A stretch of 64,000 nt of DNA from positions 46,265 to 110,264 of the forward strand of contig DUMF01000010.1 of the NCBI GenBank assembly GCA_012840015.1, in the 5' to 3' direction. The position numbers and the translations under genes were made by a program. Below, in pieces: positions 8,205-17,067 of this stretch. Every line of letters begins with the position of its first letter. Positions within the stretch are counted from its first letter, which is position 1. The notes under the pieces are model-generated. The model made no database searches. It was not told where the DNA came from and saw nothing but the letters and a program-made list of their open reading frames with translations. The DNA is from Bacillota bacterium. GTDB taxonomy: Bacteria > Bacillota > Sulfobacillia > DUMF01.

Positions 8205-9626
8205 TCAGAATCGGTTTTCTCTCCGGTAAAGCATACTTTGACCCAGGTCTACGACCTGATAGGGTATCCCCCGCTCCTTGCAGGCCGTTACCCCGCGCTC
8301 GGTGCAAAGTATCGTACCGCCCCGCCCCGTAACAACCCCGTTACTACATACCACTTCACCTCCTACTATGGTGGCTACCGCCTGTCGCTTCTCGAGGTCG
8401 GCAATAGTTATATCGGCGTCAGCTCCTGGCGACAGGTGGCCCTTGTTTACCAGACCCAACATCTGGGCTGGAGCTCTGCTAGTACGCTCGACGAACTCGC
8501 TCAGAGTCCAGGAGCCCCACTCAACTAAAAGAAGTCCGAACTTCAACAAGAAGTTGCGTGGAATACCTCCCCCGTCAGTACCCAGTGCGTCGATTACGAA
8601 CTTACCCTCACTGTCTCTGCCCGTGGCACACAAGAAAGCAGTGGTACGATTATTAACTGGGAATCCTACCGTGCAGTCACCCCCGCGAGACTCCCAGTAT
8701 TCAAGCGCTTCGCGTCCTGTTAGATATACGTTTTCGCCGTCAATATTTTCACCAGTACAATAGCCCCAACCACCTATGAAGGCGCTTTTCAGCCCTTCCT
8801 CCGTAGGTGGGTACCCTCCCATCTTAAGTGCGGTCCTGGTGATGTGGCTCTCTGGTTCACCGTTAATACATTTGCCACTTGTCCCGTTAATGATCGCGAG
8901 ATGAAACTCGGAAATGATCTGAGGGTTTCGTTCCAAAGCCTCCAGTAGCTGTATAACCTCTACGATTGGGTCTCCCAGCACTAGCCCTCGGCAATAGGCG
9001 TTTACGTGAGCAAGGTGAAATGGCCGCCCCTCAGAAAACTCGATGGCATCCATGGCACCTCTTATATTTGAGCCATTTTTCTTGCTCCCAGCATGAAAGG
9101 CGACGTAAGCACGTTGTTCATTCGCCGCCCTGATGACATTTCGCGTGGCCTCTGGCGTCAGAGGATAATGGCCTCCAAGCACCTTAACTCCAAGTGCCCC
9201 TGCTTCGAGAGACTTTTTTACCATGTCCTGTAGCTCCGCAAATGAAGGGTTGTCACTTGAGACCGTATTGCCAGGGTGTACCGCATTCAAAACGGCCATA
9301 TTTATGCCCGATCCACGCGTCTTCATGTTCTCGATTACATCGGTGACTGGCCCGGCCAGATCGACTGCTGTCGTTACGCCCGCTTTCGCCAGCATCCCGA
9401 AGCCCAGCGAACCGCCAAGCCAGGAAGAACAATGCACGTGTATATCGATCATGCCAGGTATGAGCAACTTGCCCGGGAAGCGCAAGACTCGCATTGCGTC
9501 ACTACCATCCAGATCCGGCGCGACCTCAACGACCTTGCCCTGCTTGATGCCCACACACGCCGGGCCGTCTAGCCGGTTTTCAGGGTCTACGACGTGACAG
9601 CCCTTGATCACCAGGTCGTATTTCAT
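8205..9626 (-). CDS. Amidohydrolase, dihydroorotase/D-aminoacylase-like
   Basis: A 473-residue metal-dependent amidohydrolase. Expected ligands are visible: H-x-H in IDIHVHC (about residue 63), a candidate carboxylated Lys in GVKVLGG, His in AFHAGS and in HLAHVN, and the catalytic Asp in GTDGGG. N- and C-terminal segments (MKYDLVIKGCHVVDPE, PGADADITI) form the usual small beta-sandwich. Such enzymes cut cyclic or N-acyl amide bonds in the cytosol. It is the first gene of the cluster running through AbgT, PPC and two enolase-family enzymes, so it probably performs an early hydrolysis of the imported compound. Substrate not predictable. Confidence 0.88.
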   Translation of the reverse strand: MKYDLVIKGCHVVDPENRLDGPACVGIKQGKVVEVAPDLDGSDAMRVLRFPGKLLIPGMIDIHVHCSSWLGGSLGFGMLAKAGVTTAVDLAGPVTDVIENMKTRGSGINMAVLNAVHPGNTVSSDNPSFAELQDMVKKSLEAGALGVKVLGGHYPLTPEATRNVIRAANEQRAYVAFHAGSKKNGSNIRGAMDAIEFSEGRPFHLAHVNAYCRGLVLGDPIVEVIQLLEALERNPQIISEFHLAIINGTSGKCINGEPESHITRTALKMGGYPPTEEGLKSAFIGGWGYCTGENIDGENVYLTGREALEYWESRGGDCTVGFPVNNRTTAFLCATGRDSEGKFVIDALGTDGGGIPRNFLLKFGLLLVEWGSWTLSEFVERTSRAPAQMLGLVNKGHLSPGADADITIADLEKRQAVATIVGGEVVCSNGVVTGRGGTILCTERGVTACKERGIPYQVVDLGQSMLYRRENRF

Positions 9627-9933
9627 TGCCGCTCACCCTTTCCTTTTAAATGCGTAACAGTACCTCCGTCACTCATTCTCACATGATGCATTTCATCCAC
9701 CACCCGGGATATTGGGGTATTAATACGCTAACGTGTTCAATAATCCTTCAAGATTTTTAAGATTTTTTACTTTTAATGCTTTACAGTTTTATCCGGCCCA
9801 GCTTCTTGACATCACACCTATTCCCACTTCAGGCCCTCCCACTGATATCCGTTCCCCCTTTCAAAAGCACAATAAACCCCGAGCAGACATACGATGGGGC
9901 AGCATGAGTTATGTAAAGACAGGAGATAAGGGC
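9627..9933. other. Intergenic region between divergent genes
   Basis: This 307-base gap separates the minus-strand amidohydrolase from the plus-strand gene at 9934. A reading frame continues upstream of 9934 but lacks a ribosome site and is T-rich, so it is treated as non-coding. A TTGACA lies near 9804, without a convincing -10 box at 17 bases. Promoters for both genes must lie here; none is assigned with confidence. Confidence 0.5.
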
Positions 9934-10650
9934 ATGGATGCAAAAAAGAAGCTCGTGGGATACGTATTCGATATAGCTTCTTTACCGGCCAACAGGATTG
10001 AAGAGATCTACTCTCTAAGGAATCGGTTCTTTTCCCCTATTTCGCGAATAAACTTTGACGCCGACCTGGCCAAAAAGCATTGGGTCATTCTGCTCGTCGA
10101 TGTCCTTACCGGTCGAGCCCGCGGGTTTTCTACCATACGGAAGGTTGATGTCGATTTTGAGAGGGAAAGCTCCATAGTTTTCATCTCTGGGGAAACCATT
10201 ATTGACCCGGACTTCTGGGGGCAATTGGAGTTGCCCCGCATTTGGGGACGTTACGTACTTCAGATGGCCATGCGCCAAAAAGACGCAAAAGCTTACTGGC
10301 TTCTCATAACTTCCTCCTATCGCGTGTACCGTTTTCTTCCCCTTTTCTTTCGGGAATATTATCCACGCCGTGACCGTCCGACTCCCCCCAAAATCAAAAG
10401 GCTGCTCGACTACCTGGCTTCGCGGGAATTCGGGAGTGAATATGACCCAGGACGAGGTATCGTCCGCTTTTCCGAACCGGCACCTTTAAGACGCGACCTA
10501 ATTAGCATCAGTAAGCGCCACCTAAAGGACCCAGAGGCAGTATTCTTTGCCAATGCTAATCCTCACTATGCCGAAGGCGACGAGCTAGTGTGCCTCGCAG
10601 CGCTGAACAAGCAGAATCTGACAGCCGCTGCTTTACGCATTCTAGAATGA
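9934..10650 (+). CDS. Unrecognised protein, possibly an acyltransferase-like fold
   Basis: A 238-residue cytosolic protein starting at the ATG with AGGAG eight bases upstream. I do not recognise the family. Visible features are a basic, aromatic-rich body, a GETIIDPDFWGQ motif near residue 80, and a central YWLLITSSYRVYRFLPLFFREYYP segment; the pattern of beta strands followed by helix resembles GNAT-type proteins only loosely. There is no signal peptide. A hairpin follows about 130 bases downstream. It stands alone between the catabolic cluster and the tRNA genes. Confidence 0.75.
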   Translation: MDAKKKLVGYVFDIASLPANRIEEIYSLRNRFFSPISRINFDADLAKKHWVILLVDVLTGRARGFSTIRKVDVDFERESSIVFISGETIIDPDFWGQLELPRIWGRYVLQMAMRQKDAKAYWLLITSSYRVYRFLPLFFREYYPRRDRPTPPKIKRLLDYLASREFGSEYDPGRGIVRFSEPAPLRRDLISISKRHLKDPEAVFFANANPHYAEGDELVCLAALNKQNLTAAALRILE

Positions 10651-11028
10651 GCCTCCAGATCATTCAGAGGCAAAACCCACCGGCTGCTATGCCGTCAACG
10701 TGGCTCACGAGTGGCTAACCTTTAGCGTAATTCTGCTCGGTCAGGCCGAAGTGTGCTCGAAAAGAAGATACAAAGGATAGATAAAGGCCGATAACCGGCG
10801 GCCTTTCCGGCATGGACATCTGGATATCCTTTCACGAACCCAGGAAGCACAAGCCTCACGTCAATGTCTCAATGATCATTTCGCTGACATAATGCATCAA
10901 TTCCCCGTAGACCGAGCCTTTTTCAATGTGACCCATGTGATCGGCAATGCTCGCGATAAACAACGCGAACTCTCCGTCTGAGCCTGGTAAAGCACGGGCT
11001 GTAAACAAGTCTTGATCAGGCAATAAAA
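10651..11028. other. Non-coding stretch with a hairpin
   Basis: This 378-base stretch holds no gene I can support. A GC-rich inverted repeat around 10784-10807 (AAGGCC...GGCCTTT) may terminate the plus-strand gene ending at 10650. A short minus-strand frame that begins inside the tRNA-Lys gene is judged spurious. Confidence 0.5.
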
Positions 11029-11104
11029 TGGTGGGCCATACAGGACTCGAACCTGTAACCGCCCGATTAAGAGTCGGAAGCTCTACCAATTGAGCTAATG
11101 GCCC
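11029..11104 (-). tRNA. tRNA-Lys (anticodon CTT)
   Basis: A 76-nt cloverleaf including an encoded CCA. The acceptor GGGCCAT pairs with ATGGCCC, the D arm is GCTC...GAGC, the anticodon stem is CCGA/TCGG with loop CTCTTAA, and the T arm has the TTCGAGT loop closed by ACAGG/CCTGT. Anticodon CTT reads AAG (Lys). It lies 22 bases downstream of tRNA-Met on the same strand. Confidence 0.96.
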
Positions 11105-11126
11105 ACGAACTTATTTCCTTATTAAT

Positions 11127-11203
11127 TGGTAGCGGCGGCTGGATTCGAACCAGCGACACTGCGGGTATGAACCGCATGCTCTGACCAACTGAGCTACGCC
11201 GCC
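11127..11203 (-). tRNA. tRNA-Met (anticodon CAT)
   Basis: A 77-nt cloverleaf with encoded CCA. Acceptor GGCGGCG pairs with CGCCGCT (one G-U), the anticodon stem GCGG/CCGC has loop TTCATAC, and the T arm is GCTGG-TTCGAAT-CCAGC. The first base pair is paired, so it is not an initiator tRNA. An Ile tRNA with a modified CAT anticodon is the only alternative, judged less likely. Confidence 0.92.
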
Positions 11204-11539
11204 ATGCAGGTTGTATTCTAGCACCAATTTTGAGCGTAATCAATATGGTGCACTGTTTACATCGTGTGAGATACTTATATTCCGATTACGGTATATTTTG
11301 CTACTCCCGGAGCGAGGAGAACTATAATGCACCGTTAACTCCGAATACCAGTTGCGTTAAACGAATCTACTATTGGCCTCGAATTCGATAGACTTCATGG
11401 CAGGAAAGATGGGTTCGTCATCTGAACCAAAGGATAAATCCCTTCGCGAAATACCAGCAAGATCTATCTCTTGGCTTGAATTCAATAATAACCTCCTCGG
11501 CGTTCGCTAGTTTGCCATCTCCAGCGCGCCTGAGTACTG
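11204..11539. other. Intergenic region, no gene seen
   Basis: This 336-base gap lies between the tRNA pair and the end of the FAD lipoprotein gene. On the minus strand a short open stretch follows the FAD gene stop, but it is soon broken by stops and matches nothing I recognise. The tRNA promoter should lie just right of 11203. Confidence 0.4.
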
Positions 11540-13012
11540 TTATTTCGATTTCGCAGTTGCAGCGGCGTTTTGCCCAGCAATCCGCCCGAACACGATGATA
11601 TCCGCAACGGCATTACCTCCGAGACGATTACCTCCGTGTACGCCGCCCGTGACCTCGCCTGCAGCGAACAGGCCCGGTATCGCTGTTCCGTCTTCTTTTA
11701 GCACCTCAGCCCTAGTATTGATTCGGACCCCTCCCATGGTATGGTGCACTGCAGGAGTAACCTCAACTGCGTAGAACTTGCTCTTGGTCAACGCCCCTTT
11801 CATGTGTTTCCGCCCGAATTCGGCATCCTTCTTGGCTTTAACGAATCCGTTATACGCAGTTACTGTGGCGGCCAGGGCTTTCTCGTCGATCTTTAGCGCT
11901 TTGGCCAGCTCCTCGACCGAGTTGGCTTCTGTGATTAATCCCTGTTTGACATACGTCTCTATCGCCTTGAGGTTATCCCTCACCTGCTGGTCGAATACCA
12001 GGAACGCCGTTCCGCCTTCCTGCTTCAAGATCGCCTCCGATACCACGTCACGCGTCTGAAGCTCGTCCACGAATCGCTTACCCTGACGGTTTACAAGAAT
12101 AGCACCTTCACCACGTACTCCTTCGGTGATCATAATGCCCTTCTTCGGCACAACCGTGGGGTGCGTTTGGATTTCTTCCATCTGGATCAAGGCGGCACCG
12201 ACAGCTTGTGCCATGGTAATGCCATCGCCCGTGGCCCCGGGCTGGTTGGTGGTGTCAAACCCCTTCAGTCGGGGTTGGTACTTGGCTACCATGTCGGGGT
12301 TTGCACCGAAGCCACCGGTCGCCAATATCACGGCTTTGGCATTCACTTGAATCTCGCCGTTCTTGCCCTGTGCCTTGATGCCCACCGCCTTGCCGTCTTT
12401 CATCAGGATTTCGGTTGCCCTGGTCTCGAGTAGGATCTCGATTTGGTCCTTCTTGGCGTCGGCCGCGGCCTTTAGTGCCTTCATGATTTCCGGACCGACT
12501 GCAGATCCGTCTTTGGGTCCATGCGATCGGGCATTCGTCGAACCGCCAGAGATACCCACGCGTGTTAAGTCAGCGCCGAGCGAGATCAACCAGTCGACTG
12601 CCTTCGGTGCTTCGTTAACCATGGTGCGAACGAGCTCCGGTATGTTCTTGTTATAGCCGCCCTTCATCGTGTCCTGGTAGTGAATCTCGGGCGAGTCGCT
12701 GATGCCCATGGCCTGCTGGTATTTCGTCCCTGCAGCGTTAACGCCACCGGTAGCTCTGAGGGTGTTCCCACCTATCATGGGCATCTTCTCCACTACAATC
12801 ACTCTGGCACCGTTTTCCGCGGCGGTGACCGCTGCGGCGAGCCCCGCGCCGCCAGCGCCTACAACCACCACGTCAGCCTCCTTGACCTCTACCCGGGGCT
12901 GTGCTTCTGGTTTTTGAGGTTTAGGTTGTCTGGCACAAGCGCTTAAACCCATCGCAGCGACGAGTAAGATCCCCGCCACACACGATATAAGGCTTTTGTG
13001 TCTGTGCTTCAG
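11540..13012 (-). CDS. FAD-dependent flavocytochrome c/fumarate reductase-type lipoprotein
   Basis: A secreted lipoprotein of the fumarate/urocanate reductase flavoprotein group. The FAD-binding site is VVVGAGGAGLAAAV, and active-site-type motifs are ARSHGPKDG, TEGVRGEGAILVN, VHHTMGG and HGGNRLGGN. With the CTG at 13012 as start, eight bases after GGAGGTG, the protein begins M-KHRHK and has a full hydrophobic segment ending in LSAC, a lipobox. The next in-frame start, GTG at 12979, has no ribosome site and loses the basic N-region. No haem motifs or FMN_bind domain are present, so electrons must come from a partner, possibly the FMN protein at 1636-2460. Electron acceptor unknown. Confidence 0.87.
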   Translation of the reverse strand: MKHRHKSLISCVAGILLVAAMGLSACARQPKPQKPEAQPRVEVKEADVVVVGAGGAGLAAAVTAAENGARVIVVEKMPMIGGNTLRATGGVNAAGTKYQQAMGISDSPEIHYQDTMKGGYNKNIPELVRTMVNEAPKAVDWLISLGADLTRVGISGGSTNARSHGPKDGSAVGPEIMKALKAAADAKKDQIEILLETRATEILMKDGKAVGIKAQGKNGEIQVNAKAVILATGGFGANPDMVAKYQPRLKGFDTTNQPGATGDGITMAQAVGAALIQMEEIQTHPTVVPKKGIMITEGVRGEGAILVNRQGKRFVDELQTRDVVSEAILKQEGGTAFLVFDQQVRDNLKAIETYVKQGLITEANSVEELAKALKIDEKALAATVTAYNGFVKAKKDAEFGRKHMKGALTKSKFYAVEVTPAVHHTMGGVRINTRAEVLKEDGTAIPGLFAAGEVTGGVHGGNRLGGNAVADIIVFGRIAGQNAAATAKSK

Positions 13013-13180
13013 CCTTTTTTCACCTCCATTTATTCCGTTTATCTCTTTCTATTATATAGGCAATTTTTACAAAAATCTCGTCCCGGGTCCGAATTTAGGT
13101 CCGTAAATATGTCCTGAAAGGAATTCTCGTCAGACAAAGCGAACTATAGGTCTAACCCATGAAAGGAAGGCGGCTCAAGG

Positions 13181-14353
13181 ATGGAAAAGCTTTTTCAGCA
13201 ATTCACGTTTTCACTGCCCACACGCATAGAGTTCGGTGCGGGTGCGATCAAGCGCACCGCCAGCCTAATGAGTGAGACAGTCAAGGGTACTAGGACCTTC
13301 GTAGTGACGGATCCAGGGCTCGAAAAGGCAGGGCTTGTCGAACCTGTAGTCAAGCAGCTTTCCGAGGCAGGCTATAAAGTCCGAGTATTCGACGAGGTCC
13401 AACCCAATCCGAAAGACATAGATTGTGAACGTGGAGGTGTTGTGGCCCGCGAGTTCGGCGCTGATCATATTTTAGCGCTGGGCGGAGGCTCGGTAATCGA
13501 TTCGGCCAAAGCTATTGCCCTTTTGAACACTCACGAAGGGGCCATAGCCCAATATGCCGGGCGCGGCAAAGTGTCGAGGGAGGTTACTCCCGTGGTGGCT
13601 ATCCCCACCACCGCAGGCACTGGCTCAGAAGTGACACGTTCTGCGGTGATCACTGATACCGTAAAGAAGTTGAAGTTTACCGTCAAGGACATCCGTCTGG
13701 CTCCAAAACTCGCCATCATTGATCCTGAGACCACATACTCACTGCCAGAAAGCCTCACTGCTTCCACGGGCATGGATGCCTTGGTACACGCAATCGAGGC
13801 TTTCACCTGTAAAGCCGCGACTCCGTTTTCTGATGTCTGGGCTAAGGAAGCCATAAGGCTCATCTTCTCAAGTCTGAGGGCAGCGGTGCACCGAGGTACA
13901 CCCGCAGCGCGTACCGCGATGATGCTTGGGTCCGTCATGGCGGGCATCGCCTTCTCGCATGCAGATGTGGCCGCCGTCCATTGCATGGCGGAGGCACTAG
14001 GCGGGCTCTATGATACTCCGCACGGCGTAGCCAATTCGATATTCTTGCCTGTAGTCACACAGTTCAACGCAGAAGCAGCTCCTTCGAAGCATGCAGAAGT
14101 GGCAAGGCTTTGTGGGCTGCCGGTGAACGGTCTGTCTGAAGCGGAAAGCGCTCGGCTACTGGTTTCGGAGCTGGAGCAGCTCGCTCGCGATATTGGCATC
14201 CCTCGCTTTAGCGAACTAGGATATGTTAACCCTGCGGACTTTCAAGCACTAGCCCAGGTCTCGTTTGAAAACGGGTCAACGCCGACCAACTGCCGCGATA
14301 TAACATGCGAAGATTACCTGGCCCTTTTCCGCAAGGCGTATCAGAGCGCTTGA
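13181..14353 (+). CDS. Iron-containing (group III) alcohol dehydrogenase
   Basis: A 390-residue NAD(P)-dependent dehydrogenase. The dinucleotide site is LALGGGSVIDSAKA (about residue 96), and TTAGTGSEVTRSAV is the family signature. Metal ligands are in GMDALVHAIE (Asp and His), VHCMAEALGG (His) and DTPHGVANS (His). The ATG follows GGAAGGCGG. It oxidises alcohols or reduces aldehydes in the cytosol. It faces, tail to tail, a MoaD-AOR pair, so aldehydes handled by AOR could be exchanged with alcohols here; substrate range is not readable. Confidence 0.93.
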   Translation: MEKLFQQFTFSLPTRIEFGAGAIKRTASLMSETVKGTRTFVVTDPGLEKAGLVEPVVKQLSEAGYKVRVFDEVQPNPKDIDCERGGVVAREFGADHILALGGGSVIDSAKAIALLNTHEGAIAQYAGRGKVSREVTPVVAIPTTAGTGSEVTRSAVITDTVKKLKFTVKDIRLAPKLAIIDPETTYSLPESLTASTGMDALVHAIEAFTCKAATPFSDVWAKEAIRLIFSSLRAAVHRGTPAARTAMMLGSVMAGIAFSHADVAAVHCMAEALGGLYDTPHGVANSIFLPVVTQFNAEAAPSKHAEVARLCGLPVNGLSEAESARLLVSELEQLARDIGIPRFSELGYVNPADFQALAQVSFENGSTPTNCRDITCEDYLALFRKAYQSA

Positions 14354-14372
14354 GCGCTAGAGCGTACCCGGT

Positions 14373-14618
14373 TCAGCCTCCGACCGCGGGCGGTAGGATA
14401 TCGAGTACATCTCCGTCCTTCAGAGTTTGATCGAGCTGGGCTATTCGGTAGTTCACCGTGATGATACACTGGTCCGGTAGGGCAGAAAGCCCATACCCGG
14501 ACCAGGAACCTGCAACCAGCTCTCTTAGCGTAGTACCCTGACGGAGTCCATTTATCTCAAAGGCGTTTTCCCTGAACTTGTCTTCCAGGTAGCCATGCAC
14601 TCTTACTGATACCTTCAT
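14373..14618 (-). CDS. MoaD/ThiS-family sulfur-carrier protein
   Basis: An 81-residue beta-grasp protein ending in PPAVGG, the Gly-Gly tail that is adenylated and thiocarboxylated. Its start overlaps the stop of the AOR gene (ATGA), so the two are translationally coupled. In this context it most likely delivers sulfur for the tungsto- or molybdopterin of the neighbouring oxidoreductase. A general MoaD role is possible. Confidence 0.88.
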   Translation of the reverse strand: MKVSVRVHGYLEDKFRENAFEINGLRQGTTLRELVAGSWSGYGLSALPDQCIITVNYRIAQLDQTLKDGDVLDILPPAVGG

Positions 14619-16450
14619 GCCAGGCCCAGCTCCTTGAGCTTCTCAGGCTTGGGCACTCCGAACTCATCCCAACCACGATGCTCGTAGTACTGACTAAGCA
14701 ACTCGCCCAGAGGCGGAAGGTTCGTCGCAGCACCGCCTTCTTTACGCCGCGAGGTTAAGATCCGGTAAGGCAATGTATCGTCTTTCCGGCTTGTCCCGTG
14801 TTTCACGTTATACATTCGTTTCATGTTGAAAAGCCTTTCGCCAGTTCTCATAAATTCTTCCGCGCTCACGTCCCAGCCTGTCACTATATTGAGCCACTCT
14901 ACACATTGGGTCAGTTTGATCCCGGCACTGAGCGAAAACTTACATAGCTTAAGAGAGTCCATCATGCACATGAGATCTTGAAGGAGCGCTGTAAACCTCC
15001 CTTTGCCTTCAACGCCGAACCTGTCTTGCACTTCGGGGTAACCCAGTTCTGGCATATTGAGGGTTTTCTCGAAATTGTGGGTGAATCCCGAAAGATGACA
15101 AGCCCCTCTGGCGGAGGTGGCATAAGCAAGCCCCACGCTGTTGTATGCGCGCGGATCATGGGCCGGGAAATCCAGCCCTTTGGTCTCGACGGCGAACTCG
15201 ATAGCCCGAGGCCCTAGACTCCTGGCAAAAGCTCTGGTCCCTTCTGCCATCCGGTCACCCAGCCCCTCTCTTCGAGCAATCTTATCAATCAGGGACAGCA
15301 AGACGTCCGCCGAACCCCATTCCAATCGAAGCCCGTCCGTATCTTCGATCGTTAGAAAACCGCGCTCGAAGGCCTCGAAGGCGTAGCCAATCACGCCGCC
15401 AGTGGAAATAGTATCCAACCCGTAACGGTTACACATTTCGTTTGCCTTGCAGATAGCCTCCAAGTCATCCACTAATACGTTGGCCCCAAGCATTGCCAGC
15501 GTTTCATATTCCGGCCCGGCACCTTCCACTGGAGCGTATTTGCCCGAGTCAATCCTCACTTCGCGGCCACAGCCTATGGGGCAGGCAGCACAGTGGTACC
15601 TTCCCGTAAGCATCCTTTCAGCCACCGCCTGTCCGGAGATCCTTTTCGCCTGCTCTTCCCATTTGCCCAAGGACCAGTTCTTTATGGGAAAGTCGCCCAA
15701 GAACTCCATAGTCGGTAACCCGCCAGCAGTACCGTAAGTGCTCAGTCCCTTGGCGTTTTGCACCATCTTGGGTACGACTTCCTTGAGGGAACGTGTCAGA
15801 GCTTCCTCGTCAGCGCATTTCACACGACTATTTCCCCGCACGGCTATAGCTTTGAGTTTCTTCGATCCCATAACAGCGCCCATACCGCACCTTCCAGCCG
15901 CTCTAGCATCCTTGCCGTCGGTCATTACAGCCGCGAACTTGACCAGCCGCTCCCCGGCCTGTCCGATACATGCCGTCACGGCTTTCTCTCCGTGAAGGTG
16001 TTTAATGGCTTTATCCGTCTCGTAAGTATCCTTGCCCCACAGCTCCCGTGCGTCCAGGATCTGGGTACCGTCCTCATCAATCAGGAGGTAAACTGGAGTA
16101 TCTGAAATACCACTCACGATGATGCCGTCGAAGCCTGCCCGTTTCAGAGTCGCGCCCCATGTACCTCCTACGTCAGATTCTCCCCAAATCCCGGTGAGAG
16201 GCGATTTCGCCACGATCGCATGCCGTCCTGACGTAGGTACTCGTGTACCGGTCAAAGGCCCTGCCATCATAATCAGGAGGTTTTCGGGCCCGAGAGGATC
16301 GGTTTCAACACCGGTCTCGTTAACCAAAAAATATCCTGCAAGCCCGCTACCTCCGATGTATTTCCTTGCCGTCCCTTCGTCTAGGCTCTCTATCTCTATC
16401 TTTCGATCACTGAGATTAACCCGAAGCAATCTGCCGGCGTAACCGAACAT
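14615..16450 (-). CDS. Aldehyde:ferredoxin oxidoreductase (tungsten/molybdenum)
   Basis: A 611-residue AOR. The N-terminal domain begins MFGYAGRLLRVNLSD and includes GPLTGTRVPTSGRHA and GESDVGGTWG, which bind the pterin. The [4Fe-4S] cysteines appear as CAACPIGC near residue 288 and a further Cys in LKLCKFS near residue 506. The family oxidises aldehydes to acids with reduction of ferredoxin in anaerobes. It forms an operon with the MoaD-like gene. The length is typical for the family. Which aldehyde it uses is unknown. Confidence 0.94.
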   Translation of the reverse strand: MFGYAGRLLRVNLSDRKIEIESLDEGTARKYIGGSGLAGYFLVNETGVETDPLGPENLLIMMAGPLTGTRVPTSGRHAIVAKSPLTGIWGESDVGGTWGATLKRAGFDGIIVSGISDTPVYLLIDEDGTQILDARELWGKDTYETDKAIKHLHGEKAVTACIGQAGERLVKFAAVMTDGKDARAAGRCGMGAVMGSKKLKAIAVRGNSRVKCADEEALTRSLKEVVPKMVQNAKGLSTYGTAGGLPTMEFLGDFPIKNWSLGKWEEQAKRISGQAVAERMLTGRYHCAACPIGCGREVRIDSGKYAPVEGAGPEYETLAMLGANVLVDDLEAICKANEMCNRYGLDTISTGGVIGYAFEAFERGFLTIEDTDGLRLEWGSADVLLSLIDKIARREGLGDRMAEGTRAFARSLGPRAIEFAVETKGLDFPAHDPRAYNSVGLAYATSARGACHLSGFTHNFEKTLNMPELGYPEVQDRFGVEGKGRFTALLQDLMCMMDSLKLCKFSLSAGIKLTQCVEWLNIVTGWDVSAEEFMRTGERLFNMKRMYNVKHGTSRKDDTLPYRILTSRRKEGGAATNLPPLGELLSQYYEHRGWDEFGVPKPEKLKELGLA

Positions 16451-16588
16451 GAGATTTCCTGGCTTCTGCCAGGCCTACCCCCTTTCACGCGGCTCCTTTG
16501 GGCCAACTTTATTAAAGTATCTCATGGCCTGGATCCCTTTGAAAAGAAGAGGCGAACCCACCTAAAGGCGGAGCGCAAAGGCATGGAT

Positions 16589-17032
16589 CTATGAGCGGTA
16601 CCTCCCAATGGAATACCAAGGGAGGGAGGAGACCTGCAAAAGCGCAAATTTTCGCGCCATCATGTAAAGGTGAGGGTAAATCGACCACTTTCGGACAGCA
16701 GCGAGTACCTTCGTCGTTACTGGCACGATAAAAGCCAACACGCTCAACATTTCACCCGCCGCTATGATCCGGCAAAGTTGGTCGACATCGACCTTCGCCA
16801 CCGCTACCCTCCAGTCCCTTTGAACATAACATGGTCGGCATCGTCGCCTGGCCAAGTACACTAATAAATTAGGCCCATCGCTACCGGAAAACTGCCAAGT
16901 ATAGCCCTTCAGCGTAATCGTTTTTCTTTTTCTGTTCCCTACAGGTCTGTTACAAGAGAGGCATATATGTCTATCTGCAGTAGAAGGCAGACCAACCCCA
17001 TACCCCGGGAAAGTTGACTCAAACGAGCCCAC
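16589..17032 (-). CDS. Hypothetical protein with two CxxC pairs (doubtful gene)
   Basis: A 147-residue frame with CLSC near residue 24 and CRPC near residue 66, spaced like a zinc ribbon, followed by a hydrophobic stretch (about 95-115). I do not recognise it. The GTG start has only a weak ribosome site, and the gene would sit in an otherwise empty 600-base gap between AOR and the 2H phosphoesterase. The paired cysteines are the only argument for its reality. Confidence 0.35.
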   Translation of the reverse strand: MGSFESTFPGYGVGLPSTADRHICLSCNRPVGNRKRKTITLKGYTWQFSGSDGPNLLVYLARRRCRPCYVQRDWRVAVAKVDVDQLCRIIAAGEMLSVLAFIVPVTTKVLAAVRKWSIYPHLYMMARKFALLQVSSLPWYSIGRYRS

Positions 17033-17067
17033 GCTCCGATAATTAGGATTGAAGAGGGGTTCAGCAA

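Noticed and set aside
7479..8528. Plus-strand 349-residue reading frame
   Set aside because: It is antisense to the AbgT and amidohydrolase genes, which have strong family motifs; its composition is that of a shadow frame.
9733..9933. Upstream extension of the 9934-10650 gene
   Set aside because: The extension is T-rich, lacks a ribosome site, and a strong site with good spacing precedes the ATG at 9934.
10856..11089. Minus-strand 77-residue reading frame
   Set aside because: Its start lies inside the tRNA-Lys gene and its first residues are the familiar translation of a tRNA; no ribosome site.
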